A DNA stretch of 64,000 nucleotides, taken from positions 1 through 64,000 of the forward strand of contig NZ_QREV01000003.1 in NCBI RefSeq assembly GCF_003363715.1, given 5' to 3'. Under the pieces are notes generated by a model. It saw nothing but the letters and a program-made list of their open reading frames with translations, did not search any database and had not been told where the DNA came from. This document shows, piece by piece, positions 42,349 through 50,536 of the stretch; position 1 is the stretch's first letter; every line of letters begins with the position of its first letter. The translations under genes and the position numbers were made by a program. The DNA is from Parabacteroides acidifaciens. GTDB lineage: Bacteria; Bacteroidota; Bacteroidia; Bacteroidales; Tannerellaceae.

Positions 42349-42819
42349 TTATTCTTCAATTAACGCAATAACCGCCTGAATTGTCCGTGCGATCTGGATG
42401 ATGCTGTGCCGGTACGTTTCGCGGTTGTCGCCGTTCTGTTCGCTAATGTAGGGACTGTAGGCAATCTCTTTGGCGTAGGCCTCCGGGTCATTGCTTACCT
42501 GCCAGGCACGGCGATAACAATCCCGAATAAGGCGTGCAAAATCCAGGAAAGAGTTTTCGCGCGTATCATACCGGCGGAAGTCCAAAGAATAGGCAGAAGT
42601 CTTTAAAACCGTCTTTCCGCCATGCCAATAAGCGTTACTGCAACCGTAGGCCGTCAATCCGAAAAAGTTCCGGCTTTCCCGTGCCAGGTCACTCATGCCC
42701 CAACCGCTCTCTAACGCCGCCTGTGCCAAGATGACCAGCGGATTCATGTTGAAAGCTGCTCCTGCCGACAAAGCCGCCGGCAAACACTCTTTTACGAAGC
42801 TGATTTGTGCTGGTTTCAT
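42349..42819 (-). CDS. glucosaminidase-domain (GH73-like) cell-wall hydrolase
   Basis: This 156-residue protein is a single FlgJ/GH73-type domain. The probable catalytic glutamate is E37 in AQAALESGWG, followed by the NFFGLTAYG segment typical of beta-N-acetylglucosaminidases that cut peptidoglycan. It has no signal peptide, as in phage endolysins that leave the cell with holin help. It overlaps the HU-like gene upstream by four bases (ATGA). The pairing of a peptidoglycan hydrolase with an HU-like protein is common in Bacteroides accessory modules; the biological role is not known to me. Confidence 0.85.
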   Translation of the reverse strand: MKPAQISFVKECLPAALSAGAAFNMNPLVILAQAALESGWGMSDLARESRNFFGLTAYGCSNAYWHGGKTVLKTSAYSLDFRRYDTRENSFLDFARLIRDCYRRAWQVSNDPEAYAKEIAYSPYISEQNGDNRETYRHSIIQIARTIQAVIALIEE

Positions 42820-43259
42820 AAAATTCCAGGTCTTTCTACACCAGAACCATTTCCGGAATTATCTGATTCATTTTCAATGCGTTCAACGCTTACTTTGGCT
42901 ATCATTTCACGCAGTTTAGCCCCCGGAGAGAAGATTATTCGCGGCTTTCGGATCATGGATGCCTGAAAATCGCTTGCATATACCACTCCAGCGCTTCCGA
43001 TCGAGAGGCGGAAGTTACCCAATGCGCCCATCTGGACCGTTTCGCCTCGGAGCAACGCCTCTTGCATGCAGCGGATCACACCCAGCAAGACGAGCGCCAC
43101 GTCGCCATCGCTGGCTGTCGAACGGTCTGCCACCACATCGCAGATGGTATTGAAGTCCATCATTCCCGTGACATTGGCGGAAGCATAATACCGCTTCGCA
43201 TCTGCATCCGCACCTTTCGTCAGGTCTTTTTTCAAAACAAGTTTGTACTTTACTGACAT
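42816..43259 (-). CDS. HU-like DNA-binding protein with C-terminal extension
   Basis: This 147-residue protein belongs to the divergent HU/IHF-like family of Bacteroidetes (HU-HIG type). The N-terminal part (VKYKLVLKKDLTKGADADAKRYY pattern) and the GETVQMGALGNFRLSIGS turn are typical. A disordered tail rich in Asp, Ser, Asn and Gly follows. It is the first gene of the minus-strand half of the module, coupled to the glucosaminidase gene. A TAnnTTTG-type -7 box lies 40 bases upstream. Confidence 0.85.
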   Translation of the reverse strand: MSVKYKLVLKKDLTKGADADAKRYYASANVTGMMDFNTICDVVADRSTASDGDVALVLLGVIRCMQEALLRGETVQMGALGNFRLSIGSAGVVYASDFQASMIRKPRIIFSPGAKLREMIAKVSVERIENESDNSGNGSGVERPGIL

Positions 43260-43298
43260 ACGATTAAAAAATTTAAGGGTTAGTGAATTATTACATTA

Positions 43299-43306
43299 CA
43301 AAGATA
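43299..43306 (-). promoter_or_regulatory. -7 box for the HU-like/glucosaminidase operon
   Basis: TATCTTTG on the minus strand, 40 bases before the HU-like start codon. No convincing -33 element is present at 19-21 bases. The 200-base divergent spacer also holds the unassigned promoter of the DUF4248 gene. Confidence 0.5.
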
Positions 43307-43461
43307 CAACACCATGTAGCCCAATGGGAAAGGTGTTGCAGGGTGCCGGATGTTTGTGCCGGATTCAATAACTTTTTATAAAATAGTTGTCAAAAAGTTT
43401 GTACAGTATTAAATAAGTCCGTACATTGTAAGTGGTTTAGATGACTTAGATAAAAAATATT

Positions 43462-43698
43462 ATGGAAGATAAAAAAAACGAGCTGGAATCAGCAAGAGGC
43501 GCAATGGGAGTAACCGAGTTCGCCCTCCTTTATTTCCCTGACTGTACGCCCGAAATGGCATACAAAAGGATGTGGGTATGGATTCGTACCTCGCGCGGAT
43601 TGAAGGAAAAGCTGATCGCTGCCGGTTGGGTAAGATTTCAGAAACTCTACACGCCGAAACAAGTCGCCTGCCTGGTTGAGCACCTGGGCGAACCTTAG
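43462..43698 (+). CDS. DUF4248 family protein, 78 residues
   Basis: A small basic protein with the pattern GVTEFALLYFP...MAYKRMWVWIRTSRGL...KLYTPKQVACLVEHLGEP, which I recognise as DUF4248, found in Bacteroides next to DUF3987 and HU-like genes. The helical content suggests a winged-helix or similar DNA-binding adapter, but this is not established. It lies 51 bases ahead of the primase-helicase-like gene and is presumably cotranscribed with it. Confidence 0.75.
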   Translation: MEDKKNELESARGAMGVTEFALLYFPDCTPEMAYKRMWVWIRTSRGLKEKLIAAGWVRFQKLYTPKQVACLVEHLGEP

Positions 43699-43749
43699 AT
43701 AGAATACTAATCGGATATTTTTAGTACATCCACATAAAACAATTGTGAC

Positions 43750-46110
43750 ATGATTGATTCATTAAGCGTCAAAGGAACTTTCTTTGACTCGGCGATCCGG
43801 ACATGGAGCGCCCGTATGATGCCCTTAGATCAGTACATCAACGAAGTGAAAAACGGAGTTCACGCTCCGGCGATTGCCCGGATCAGGGAACTGGTCTCGG
43901 CCGGTAAAAACAAAGAAGCGGAGAGCCTGAAGAAGGAACTATCCCTCTACGTTGCCGGCGGCGAAATGCAAGGCGGCCGGCGCCTGGAGCACATGGTCGC
44001 TTATAGCGGTTGCATCTGCACTGATATCGACGACCCCGCCATCCCGCCCCAGGAAGTCCTCCGGATCGCAGGAAACCTCCCGTATGTGAAAGCCGGGCAC
44101 ATCAGTCCTTCCGGCACAGGTAACAAACTCTTTATCCTGGTAGACAGCCCTTTGGAGTGCCACTCCCTGGCCTTTGAGCTCGTACGCCGCCGCATCGAAA
44201 CCGATATCCCCGGCGTGACGGTGGACCGGAGCGGCAAGGACCCGAACCGCGGCTGTTTCGTCAGCCACGACCCCGACGCCTTTTATAAGGAAGAGTCGGA
44301 AGTGCTCTCCCTTCCCATGCCCGAGCCTGCGCCGGTCACCCATGCGTCCCGCCCGGAGGCCGGCCGTACGGCAGACGCCCTCACGAACTACATCGACAAG
44401 TATGAGCAGGATAACCCTTTCGCCGCCGGAGGGCGTCACTCGCATGTCGTGAAACTCGCCGCCGTCCTGAACAATGCCGGCTTTTCGCCTTACGAAGTAG
44501 CGGCCGAATGCACCCGCCGTTACGTCCAGCCGGATTTCCCGGCAGGCGAAATCGAGAAGACCGTCACGGATATTTACCGCCGTTACAGCGCCTCGCATGG
44601 CTGCAATCCGTATAGGCCGAAAGAGGAGCAGGAGATCCGGAAAACTGCCAAAACCGCCAAAACTGCCCCCGATGGTATCCAGAGAGGATTAGCTACAGAT
44701 AATGATGTAGAAAGTGTTGATATAGAACCGGATATGTCTCTTTTGCCCTGCTTCGACGAATCCATCTACAATCACCTCCCCAGCCTTCTGGCGGACGTCG
44801 TGAAGCGTGCCGAAAGCCGTACGGAAAAGGATGTCTTGCTGCTCTCCACCCTGACGTTGTTGAGTAGTGTAATGCCGGGTGTCAGGGGCTCATTGAAAGA
44901 GCACGAATACGCATCTCCTCTTTATACGATCATCACCGGCAGTTCGGGTAGCGGGAAAGGCTGTGTCGCTGGTTTGCAAAAGTTGCTCGATCCCTGGCAA
45001 CAATATATCTACGATAACTCCTCCTATGAAGTTGAAAAATATGAGCAGGAGAACGAAGAATATGAAACCTACCGGATGCAGAAGCGGCAGAACCGCAGCT
45101 CGAAACAGCCCGCCGGCCCGGCACCGTCGAAGCCGAAGGTCGTGAAGCAACGCAACCTCCGTGTCACCGGCAGCGTCACGCAAGCACGCCTGGTGGAACT
45201 CCTCCATGTCAACTATCCCTACACCTCTTGCCTGCTGGACACGGAGATGGAGACGGTAGTCAATATGTTGTCGCAGGATTTCGGAAACTATTCCGATATC
45301 ATAAACAAGTCGGCCCATCACGAGACTGTTGGCAATTCTTCTAAAAAAGACGGTTCCCTGCTGGCCAAATTCCCCTGCCTTGCAATGTTGTGCACCGGGA
45401 CGCCCGCCTTGCTGCCCCGTCTGATCCCCTCGACCGAGAATGGATTGTTCAGTCGTATTTTGATGTATAAGATAGCCGGGGGAGGGCAGTACCATCCGCT
45501 GACTTCGGCCGATGATACGCCGGCTGCTTCCAGCCATCTGGACAGCCTTGGACAGTGTGTGCTCGACTATGGTGTTTTTCTGGACGGTTCACTGACGTGG
45601 GTGAAGTTTTCCAATGCACAACGTAAAAGGCTGGATCGTTTCTTGGAGAGCGAATACTATAATGTCCGTTCTTTCGGCCATGAAGATCTCGAATCGACGG
45701 TCCTGCGCTATCGGCTGATTATCTTCCGCCTGGGGATGACCCTGACCGGTTTGCGTAAAGCCGAGAGTGGTTTGACGGAACGTGTCTGGACGATAAGCGA
45801 TGAAGATTTTGACCTGGTTTTTCATATCGGGAAAATCTGTTTGCAGCATGCCTATGTCGTGGCTACCTCGTTGAAGCACGCCTCTGAAGAGGTCCACTTC
45901 AAGTTTCCGCATGCCTTGCGCAACCTCTTTGCCTCCCTTCCGGAAAGTTTCAAACGTAGCGATGCTTTAGTCGCTGCAAATGGCTGTGGCGTCAGTGTCT
46001 CAAGTCTCGACAAATTTCTCCGGAAAGCCGAAAAAAGCAATCTAATCGTCTCTGAAGGAAGTGGTTACTATCGGAAGACAGAACAGGGTAAACAGGTGGT
46101 TGCCATTTAA
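43750..46110 (+). CDS. VirE-N/DUF3987 primase-helicase-like protein
   Basis: This 786-residue protein has the two-part build of this Bacteroides family. The N-terminal third is the BT4734/VirE-N domain (GCICTDIDDP and GHISPSGTGNKLFILVD, a primase-like fold with acidic residues). A linker with a helical primase-C-like segment follows. The DUF3987 helicase-like domain comes next, with a P-loop GSSGSGKG near residues 396-404. Similar architectures replicate phages, plasmids and phage satellites, so the gene probably derives from a mobile element. The coding sequence looks richer in GC than the ribosomal genes beside it. Whether it still replicates anything is unknown. Confidence 0.82.
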   Translation: MIDSLSVKGTFFDSAIRTWSARMMPLDQYINEVKNGVHAPAIARIRELVSAGKNKEAESLKKELSLYVAGGEMQGGRRLEHMVAYSGCICTDIDDPAIPPQEVLRIAGNLPYVKAGHISPSGTGNKLFILVDSPLECHSLAFELVRRRIETDIPGVTVDRSGKDPNRGCFVSHDPDAFYKEESEVLSLPMPEPAPVTHASRPEAGRTADALTNYIDKYEQDNPFAAGGRHSHVVKLAAVLNNAGFSPYEVAAECTRRYVQPDFPAGEIEKTVTDIYRRYSASHGCNPYRPKEEQEIRKTAKTAKTAPDGIQRGLATDNDVESVDIEPDMSLLPCFDESIYNHLPSLLADVVKRAESRTEKDVLLLSTLTLLSSVMPGVRGSLKEHEYASPLYTIITGSSGSGKGCVAGLQKLLDPWQQYIYDNSSYEVEKYEQENEEYETYRMQKRQNRSSKQPAGPAPSKPKVVKQRNLRVTGSVTQARLVELLHVNYPYTSCLLDTEMETVVNMLSQDFGNYSDIINKSAHHETVGNSSKKDGSLLAKFPCLAMLCTGTPALLPRLIPSTENGLFSRILMYKIAGGGQYHPLTSADDTPAASSHLDSLGQCVLDYGVFLDGSLTWVKFSNAQRKRLDRFLESEYYNVRSFGHEDLESTVLRYRLIIFRLGMTLTGLRKAESGLTERVWTISDEDFDLVFHIGKICLQHAYVVATSLKHASEEVHFKFPHALRNLFASLPESFKRSDALVAANGCGVSVSSLDKFLRKAEKSNLIVSEGSGYYRKTEQGKQVVAI

Positions 46111-46350
46111 AATAGGGTAGGGCAATTTTGGCAGTTTCGGCAGTTTTTTAACACGAAATTCATCAAATGCCCAAAATTGAACGGATAAGCATCGAATCAA
46201 AAACGGATAAGCACCCCTTCAAAACGCAGTAGGCATCGGGGTTTTCCCTAAAAAGCACCGATTTTTAGACGGAAACGCTGTTAAGACTTTTTAAGACTGT
46301 CGTTTTTGGAAGTAAATATCTGGGATTCAGATTGTTGGGTGGCTGAAAAA
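46111..46350. other. intergenic spacer before the second invertible promoter
   Basis: About 240 bases with no ORF. It contains two short repeats of CGGATAAGCA (near 46181 and 46204) and small hairpins such as CATCGGGG...; no terminator with a clear T run follows the primase-helicase-like gene. Confidence 0.4.
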
Positions 46351-46566
46351 TGACTAAAAAAAACGATCGTTTTAATTCGTCATTTTTACTGCACAAAAAT
46401 ACGCATTCCTTTTTAAACCACAACTCTTTTCAATAAAAAATTTCTTACCTCTATATTCTTTCTTATCAATTAGATAGCAATTTTAGTACGAAAATACGCC
46501 TTTTCAATACGAAGTCCAAAGATAGCCGAAAAAAATGACTAAAAAAAACGATCGTATTCGTAGTCA
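46351..46566. promoter_or_regulatory. invertible promoter region upstream of the 1042-residue surface protein
   Basis: The left site (46351-46382) is TGACTAAAAAAAACGATCGT followed by TTTAATTCGTCA; the right site (46536-46566) is TGACTAAAAAAAACGATCGT followed by ATTCGTAGTCA. Core centres are 185 bp apart. The inner arms match as inverted repeats at 16 of 20 positions, including the whole ACGATCGTTTT core; the outer left arm is a direct repeat of the right inner arm. Site length, spacing, the shared right-hand GTAGTCAAAATACAA and an internal TTTCTTATCAATTAGATAGC match the locus at 1267-1470. The enclosed promoter points away from the gene. Confidence 0.75.
46489..46520 (-). promoter_or_regulatory. 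promoter inside the second invertible segment, pointing away from the gene
   Basis: On the minus strand a -33 TTTG (CAAA at 46517-46520) precedes, by exactly 20 bases, the -7-like box TATTTTCG (46489-46496), one base off TAnnTTTG. Position and spacing are the same as in the first locus. Inversion would place the -7 box near 46422-46429, reading toward the gene. Confidence 0.6.
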
Positions 46567-46662
46567 AAATACAAGAATTAACAAACGTACCTTATAATAG
46601 CGCGTACGTATATATAGAACTGACATTTCAATAACTGTATTATTAATATTAAAATTTAGATT

Positions 46663-49600
46663 ATGAACAGAAAGATTTCTACTCTTTTGACAGCGGGCTT
46701 GTTAGCTACAAGTGCGTTGTGTAGTAGTGCTTGGGCACAAGGTGCAGATCCGAAACCCATCACAATTAATGGAATTGAATTAAAGGCTGTCGATGATCCT
46801 GCTAAAGACAAAGCATGGGCAACAGGTCCTTATTTTGTTATTGCTGATGTGGATAACGATGGTGAAGCTTCAGAGAATGACATTTTGCTGAAAGTTGTAG
46901 CTACAGACGAAGGTGAGACTTTGACTTATTCTGGTGTGAAATTAGTAGCTGGCGACCAAACATTAGATTTGGATGAGACTGCTTGGAACTTTAATGAAGA
47001 TGCTCAGGTAAATGCTCTTGGTGAACCTGAATATCTGTATTCATTGCAGAGCATAGGTACAGGTAAGTTTTTGACTGCCGCTAAGAACGGTGCAATCAAA
47101 ACTTTGGCAGCCGAAAGTACACATGATGCAACTAAAAGTCAGTATGCTCTTTTTACTACTAAGGATAATGACAAATCCACTCAGTTTGCGCAGAATGGTA
47201 ATTTGTTCCTTTATGTAGGGGAAGCTGTAACAAATGCTCTTAATATAACAGATGGGACAATTTCTTCTGTTGTGGGTAGTGAAGCAACAAGCAAGCTTAT
47301 CCTTTGCAAACTTAAAACAAAGACATTGGATAACCTCGAAGTTGCAGCCTTGAACGACGTAATGGGTGGTGAAGGTTTCAACCTGGATTTCACTTCCGGT
47401 AACAAGTATCCTTGGAAGAACGATTCTTTGACGGGTCTTAATCTGAAGGCTTTCTATGTTGACGCTCCTGGTATCGACTTGGGCAACAGCATGGCTATTC
47501 CTGCCGGTGTTTATTTGGCAACTGCTTATCCGGAAGAATTGAACGGAACAAACGTTAAAATTGCTAATGCAGAATTGTTTAATCAATGTACATTCCTGGC
47601 AATCGATCCGAAAGGCAATTATGATATCAACAAGGCTGACCGCGCTGCTGGTATTGGCTACGAATTGAAAACTGTACAAGGTTCTGAAATGAACTTCTTC
47701 GCAGGACTTCCTGCTTCAGATAACTATTCTGCAGGCGATGAAGTTTTCGTTGGTAATGCTTGTTTCTCTATCGAAGTGCCTGATCCAATGACAGCTCCGG
47801 AAACTTATAACATTAAGGTTGCCAATATGCATGTGTTTGTTTCTGCCAACAAAAATCCGACAGAAAAGCATGAAGCTAAAAATGGTTATATCGGTTTGGT
47901 TACAGACCAGTTAGTAAACTACTTGGTAACAAATACAAGCGGTTTGAACTTCGCAACAACCAATTCTACTCTTATGGATGGTGACGATCTGGCAACATTG
48001 TTGCAGAAAGCTGATGCTCCTTCTATCTACACAATCCAGTTTGTAAGCGGTGAGAAGAAAGAAAATGAATCGGAATACTTGCAGTATCTGACTGCTATTA
48101 AAGGTGCAAGTGCTTTCGATTTGGCTTCTACGGTAGAATACAACGAAGCTGACCCGATGTATCAGTTTGTTGTTACTGCTATCGACAAGACTAACAAGAC
48201 GATCACATTCACAAACCGTCAGACTAAAACAGATTTGACAGTTTCTCTGTATGAAAATGCAGAAGGCGTTTACACTGTATATCCTGCTGCTACAACTAAT
48301 GTATATGTAGAATATGTAGACACTGATGATAAGAACGAAGAAGTAAAGTTCGAAGCTGTTGATCTGGCTAACACAAAGATCGTCCTGACTCCGTATACTG
48401 TAGAAGATAAATTCGCTACATTCGTAAACAGAACAGATGCTATGGGCTTGGTTCAGTTCGAATTGGCTAAGAACAGCGTTTCTGGTACTGCTTTCTACTT
48501 AGGTGGAACAAAGGATGATGACGGCAAACTTCAGGAAGATGAGATCCTGGCTTATGTTGATGCTGACGATATGACTCAGTTCGAGTTGGTTAAGAGTGAA
48601 AAACCGGTTAATGTATTGAATAAATACATCTATCTGAAAGATACTCGTATCCTGACTTCTACTGCAAAAGATACAGTTGCTTACTATACGTATGCTGTAA
48701 AAGCATTTGATGCAGAGATCGATAATTACTATCTGACTTATACAACTAATGGTAGTATTACGTATAAGTTAGCAGAGAAGAATTCACTTGCAGCTGCTGA
48801 TAAATTCATCATCAAAGAAAACATGGATGGTTCTATCTCTTTGATTAAGGATGCTTCTAATGCTCTTTCAACATATGGTGTAAACTATGCCGAATCTGCA
48901 GACCCGAAGGAAAACGAAGAGGCTGCTTGGGCTGCTAAAGCAAACTATGACCTGGCTGCTAAGATCAGCACAAGCCTGAAGACTTTCATGGTAGAAGAAA
49001 CTCCGGCTGTCAGCCTGGAAGCTGTTCCGCAGCACATCTCTATCGAAGTAGCTCGTGGCGGTTTCATGACAATGGATGAAAACAAGGATGCACGCCTGGC
49101 TATCACAAGCGAAGCTGGTGAAGACTTGACATTCTGGGTTGACACTGTTCATTCAGATCGCAACATCCCTTCATTCTATATCATCAAGGGTGGTAACTTC
49201 TTGTATAACTCAACAGACTCTGCTACATATTATGCAGCTCGCAAGAACTACCGTTTCAATATGGAAAATCAGGCCGATGGCGCAGCTAAACTGATCTTCA
49301 AAGCCGGTGAACTGGTTTCTTCCGATACTTTGAGCACTACGGTTGACGGCAAGCAGGTATTGGTTGCTGAAAAAGACAATGCTCCGAAGAAGATCAAAGG
49401 CAACTTGGCTAAGTTCCAGTATCAGATCATTCTGGATGAAACAGGAGGCGACGAATATGTAATCCGTCAGGGTGGCCAGTATGTTAGCCAGTATAACAAC
49501 TACTTCTATATGAATGCAGACAAGAAGAAAGCCGTTCGCTTCCTTATCGAATCTCAATCTGCTCCTACAGCTAACGAAGGTGTAGAAGTATCAGAAGTAA

Positions 49601-49791
49601 AAGTTATCGCTGGTAACGGTAATGTACAGATCGCTGGTGCTGCCGGCAAGAAAGTTGTTATCAGCAACATTTTGGGCCAGGTAGTAGCTAACACTGTTAT
49701 CTCTTCTGACAACGCAACGATCGCAGCTCCTGCTGGTGTAGTAGTTGTAGCTGTTGAAGGTGAAGCAGCTGTAAAAGCTATCGTTAAGTAA
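46663..49791 (+). CDS. second large secreted/surface protein with DUF6383-like tail
   Basis: This 1042-residue protein has a signal peptide (about residues 1-27, cleavage after AWAQ or nearby) and a long beta-rich body with many Asp, Asn and Thr residues. Its C-terminal domain (about 974-1042) reads EVSEVKVIAGNGNVQIAG, then GKKVVISNILGQ and ends AVKAIVK. The tail is nearly identical to that of the protein at 1550, while the bodies differ. Both have the same 5' start (MN-K/R-K/R-x-STLL). Export and surface display are inferred from the signal peptide and tail. Expression is probably phase-variable through the invertible promoter, which is in the non-productive orientation here. Confidence 0.85.
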   Translation: MNRKISTLLTAGLLATSALCSSAWAQGADPKPITINGIELKAVDDPAKDKAWATGPYFVIADVDNDGEASENDILLKVVATDEGETLTYSGVKLVAGDQTLDLDETAWNFNEDAQVNALGEPEYLYSLQSIGTGKFLTAAKNGAIKTLAAESTHDATKSQYALFTTKDNDKSTQFAQNGNLFLYVGEAVTNALNITDGTISSVVGSEATSKLILCKLKTKTLDNLEVAALNDVMGGEGFNLDFTSGNKYPWKNDSLTGLNLKAFYVDAPGIDLGNSMAIPAGVYLATAYPEELNGTNVKIANAELFNQCTFLAIDPKGNYDINKADRAAGIGYELKTVQGSEMNFFAGLPASDNYSAGDEVFVGNACFSIEVPDPMTAPETYNIKVANMHVFVSANKNPTEKHEAKNGYIGLVTDQLVNYLVTNTSGLNFATTNSTLMDGDDLATLLQKADAPSIYTIQFVSGEKKENESEYLQYLTAIKGASAFDLASTVEYNEADPMYQFVVTAIDKTNKTITFTNRQTKTDLTVSLYENAEGVYTVYPAATTNVYVEYVDTDDKNEEVKFEAVDLANTKIVLTPYTVEDKFATFVNRTDAMGLVQFELAKNSVSGTAFYLGGTKDDDGKLQEDEILAYVDADDMTQFELVKSEKPVNVLNKYIYLKDTRILTSTAKDTVAYYTYAVKAFDAEIDNYYLTYTTNGSITYKLAEKNSLAAADKFIIKENMDGSISLIKDASNALSTYGVNYAESADPKENEEAAWAAKANYDLAAKISTSLKTFMVEETPAVSLEAVPQHISIEVARGGFMTMDENKDARLAITSEAGEDLTFWVDTVHSDRNIPSFYIIKGGNFLYNSTDSATYYAARKNYRFNMENQADGAAKLIFKAGELVSSDTLSTTVDGKQVLVAEKDNAPKKIKGNLAKFQYQIILDETGGDEYVIRQGGQYVSQYNNYFYMNADKKKAVRFLIESQSAPTANEGVEVSEVKVIAGNGNVQIAGAAGKKVVISNILGQVVANTVISSDNATIAAPAGVVVVAVEGEAAVKAIVK

Positions 49792-49824
49792 CGATTGATA
49801 TAAAAGAACAATACTGAATGTGGC

Positions 49825-49843
49825 GGGCGAGTGAACCTCGCCC
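49825..49843. repeat. perfect hairpin after the second surface-protein gene
   Basis: GGGCGAG, loop TGAAC, CTCGCCC. There is no T run behind it, so it may stabilise the mRNA 3' end rather than stop transcription. Confidence 0.7.
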
Positions 49844-49858
49844 CTACATAATGACATT

Positions 49859-50060
49859 TTATAATCAAATAATTCTAAGATTCACTCGTGCGGCATTTCC
49901 CGGACGGAAGGCCCTTGTTGTCTCTGTCCCGTAGAAACGTCCAACTACCCCGTGAGGGCGAACAAGCGGTGGATATTAATACTAAAGTAATCGAAATTAC
50001 AGTAAAAAAGTTCATCTGTCCCTCCCTCTGCGAAGACCGAAGGCAGACAAAAAAACAAGC
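49859..50060 (+). repeat. conserved 3' element of the surface-protein cassette (copy 2)
   Basis: The blocks seen after the first gene recur in the same order: TTATAATCAAATAATTCTAA (49859-49878), GGCGAACAAGCGGT (49957-49970), a TATTAATACTAAAGTA block and ACAAAAAAACAAGC (50047-50060), again immediately before a hairpin. Spacing between blocks is similar but the sequence in between has diverged. Confidence 0.65.
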
Positions 50061-50095
50061 ACCCGCAATCTTTTGATTGCGGGTGCTTCGTTGTG
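50058..50095 (+). terminator. terminator-like hairpin after the second cassette
   Basis: AGCACCCGCAATC pairs perfectly over 13 bases with GATTGCGGGTGCT around TTTT. The following tail (TCGTTGTG) is only partly T-rich. Confidence 0.65.
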
Positions 50096-50151
50096 TATCA
50101 TTGTAAAAAACTTCTTGTAGTTTAACGCTTAATCCAGTTTTCTGTTTGGTT

Positions 50152-50430
50152 TCATTCGTCAAAGGATACTATATGCCGTGTTGTATTATTCTGACGACCT
50201 TGTTTAATAGCCTCACTTATCTTCTCAACTTCCGGATTATCTTTCCAAATACCGGCCAGGCGATGCAATGCGATATCCTTGTCTGTCTCTATAGTTGCTT
50301 GTCTTTTTTTTAGATTCAACAAACCATACAGGCGATGTTTAACCATTTCAAGAATATCATCGTTTTCAATGGAAAGTATGGCACGAGCTAATTCCGCTTT
50401 ATCAGCTTCCAGTTTCAGACTTGTATCCAT
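50152..50430 (-). CDS. orphan antitoxin-like protein, 92 residues
   Basis: The helical, charged protein with the C-terminal pattern LAGIWKDNPEVEKISEAIKQG looks like antitoxins that precede PIN-domain or similar toxins in Bacteroides. The last codons contain an overlapping ATGA start, as in coupled toxin-antitoxin operons. The following frame, however, closes after eight codons (MKPNRKLD), so no toxin is encoded. A TATCTTTG -7 box on the minus strand (50462-50469) lies about 32 bases upstream. I consider it a solitary antitoxin or the remnant of a pair. Confidence 0.5.
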   Translation of the reverse strand: MDTSLKLEADKAELARAILSIENDDILEMVKHRLYGLLNLKKRQATIETDKDIALHRLAGIWKDNPEVEKISEAIKQGRQNNTTRHIVSFDE

Positions 50431-50536
50431 ATTCTATTCTCCTATTCTAATGTTATTTAGACAAAGATAATTGTTTTTTCTCACAGTTGTGTAGCCCTGG
50501 CTGTAAAAAGTTTGTCAGCTCTTTTTATTTGGGGGC

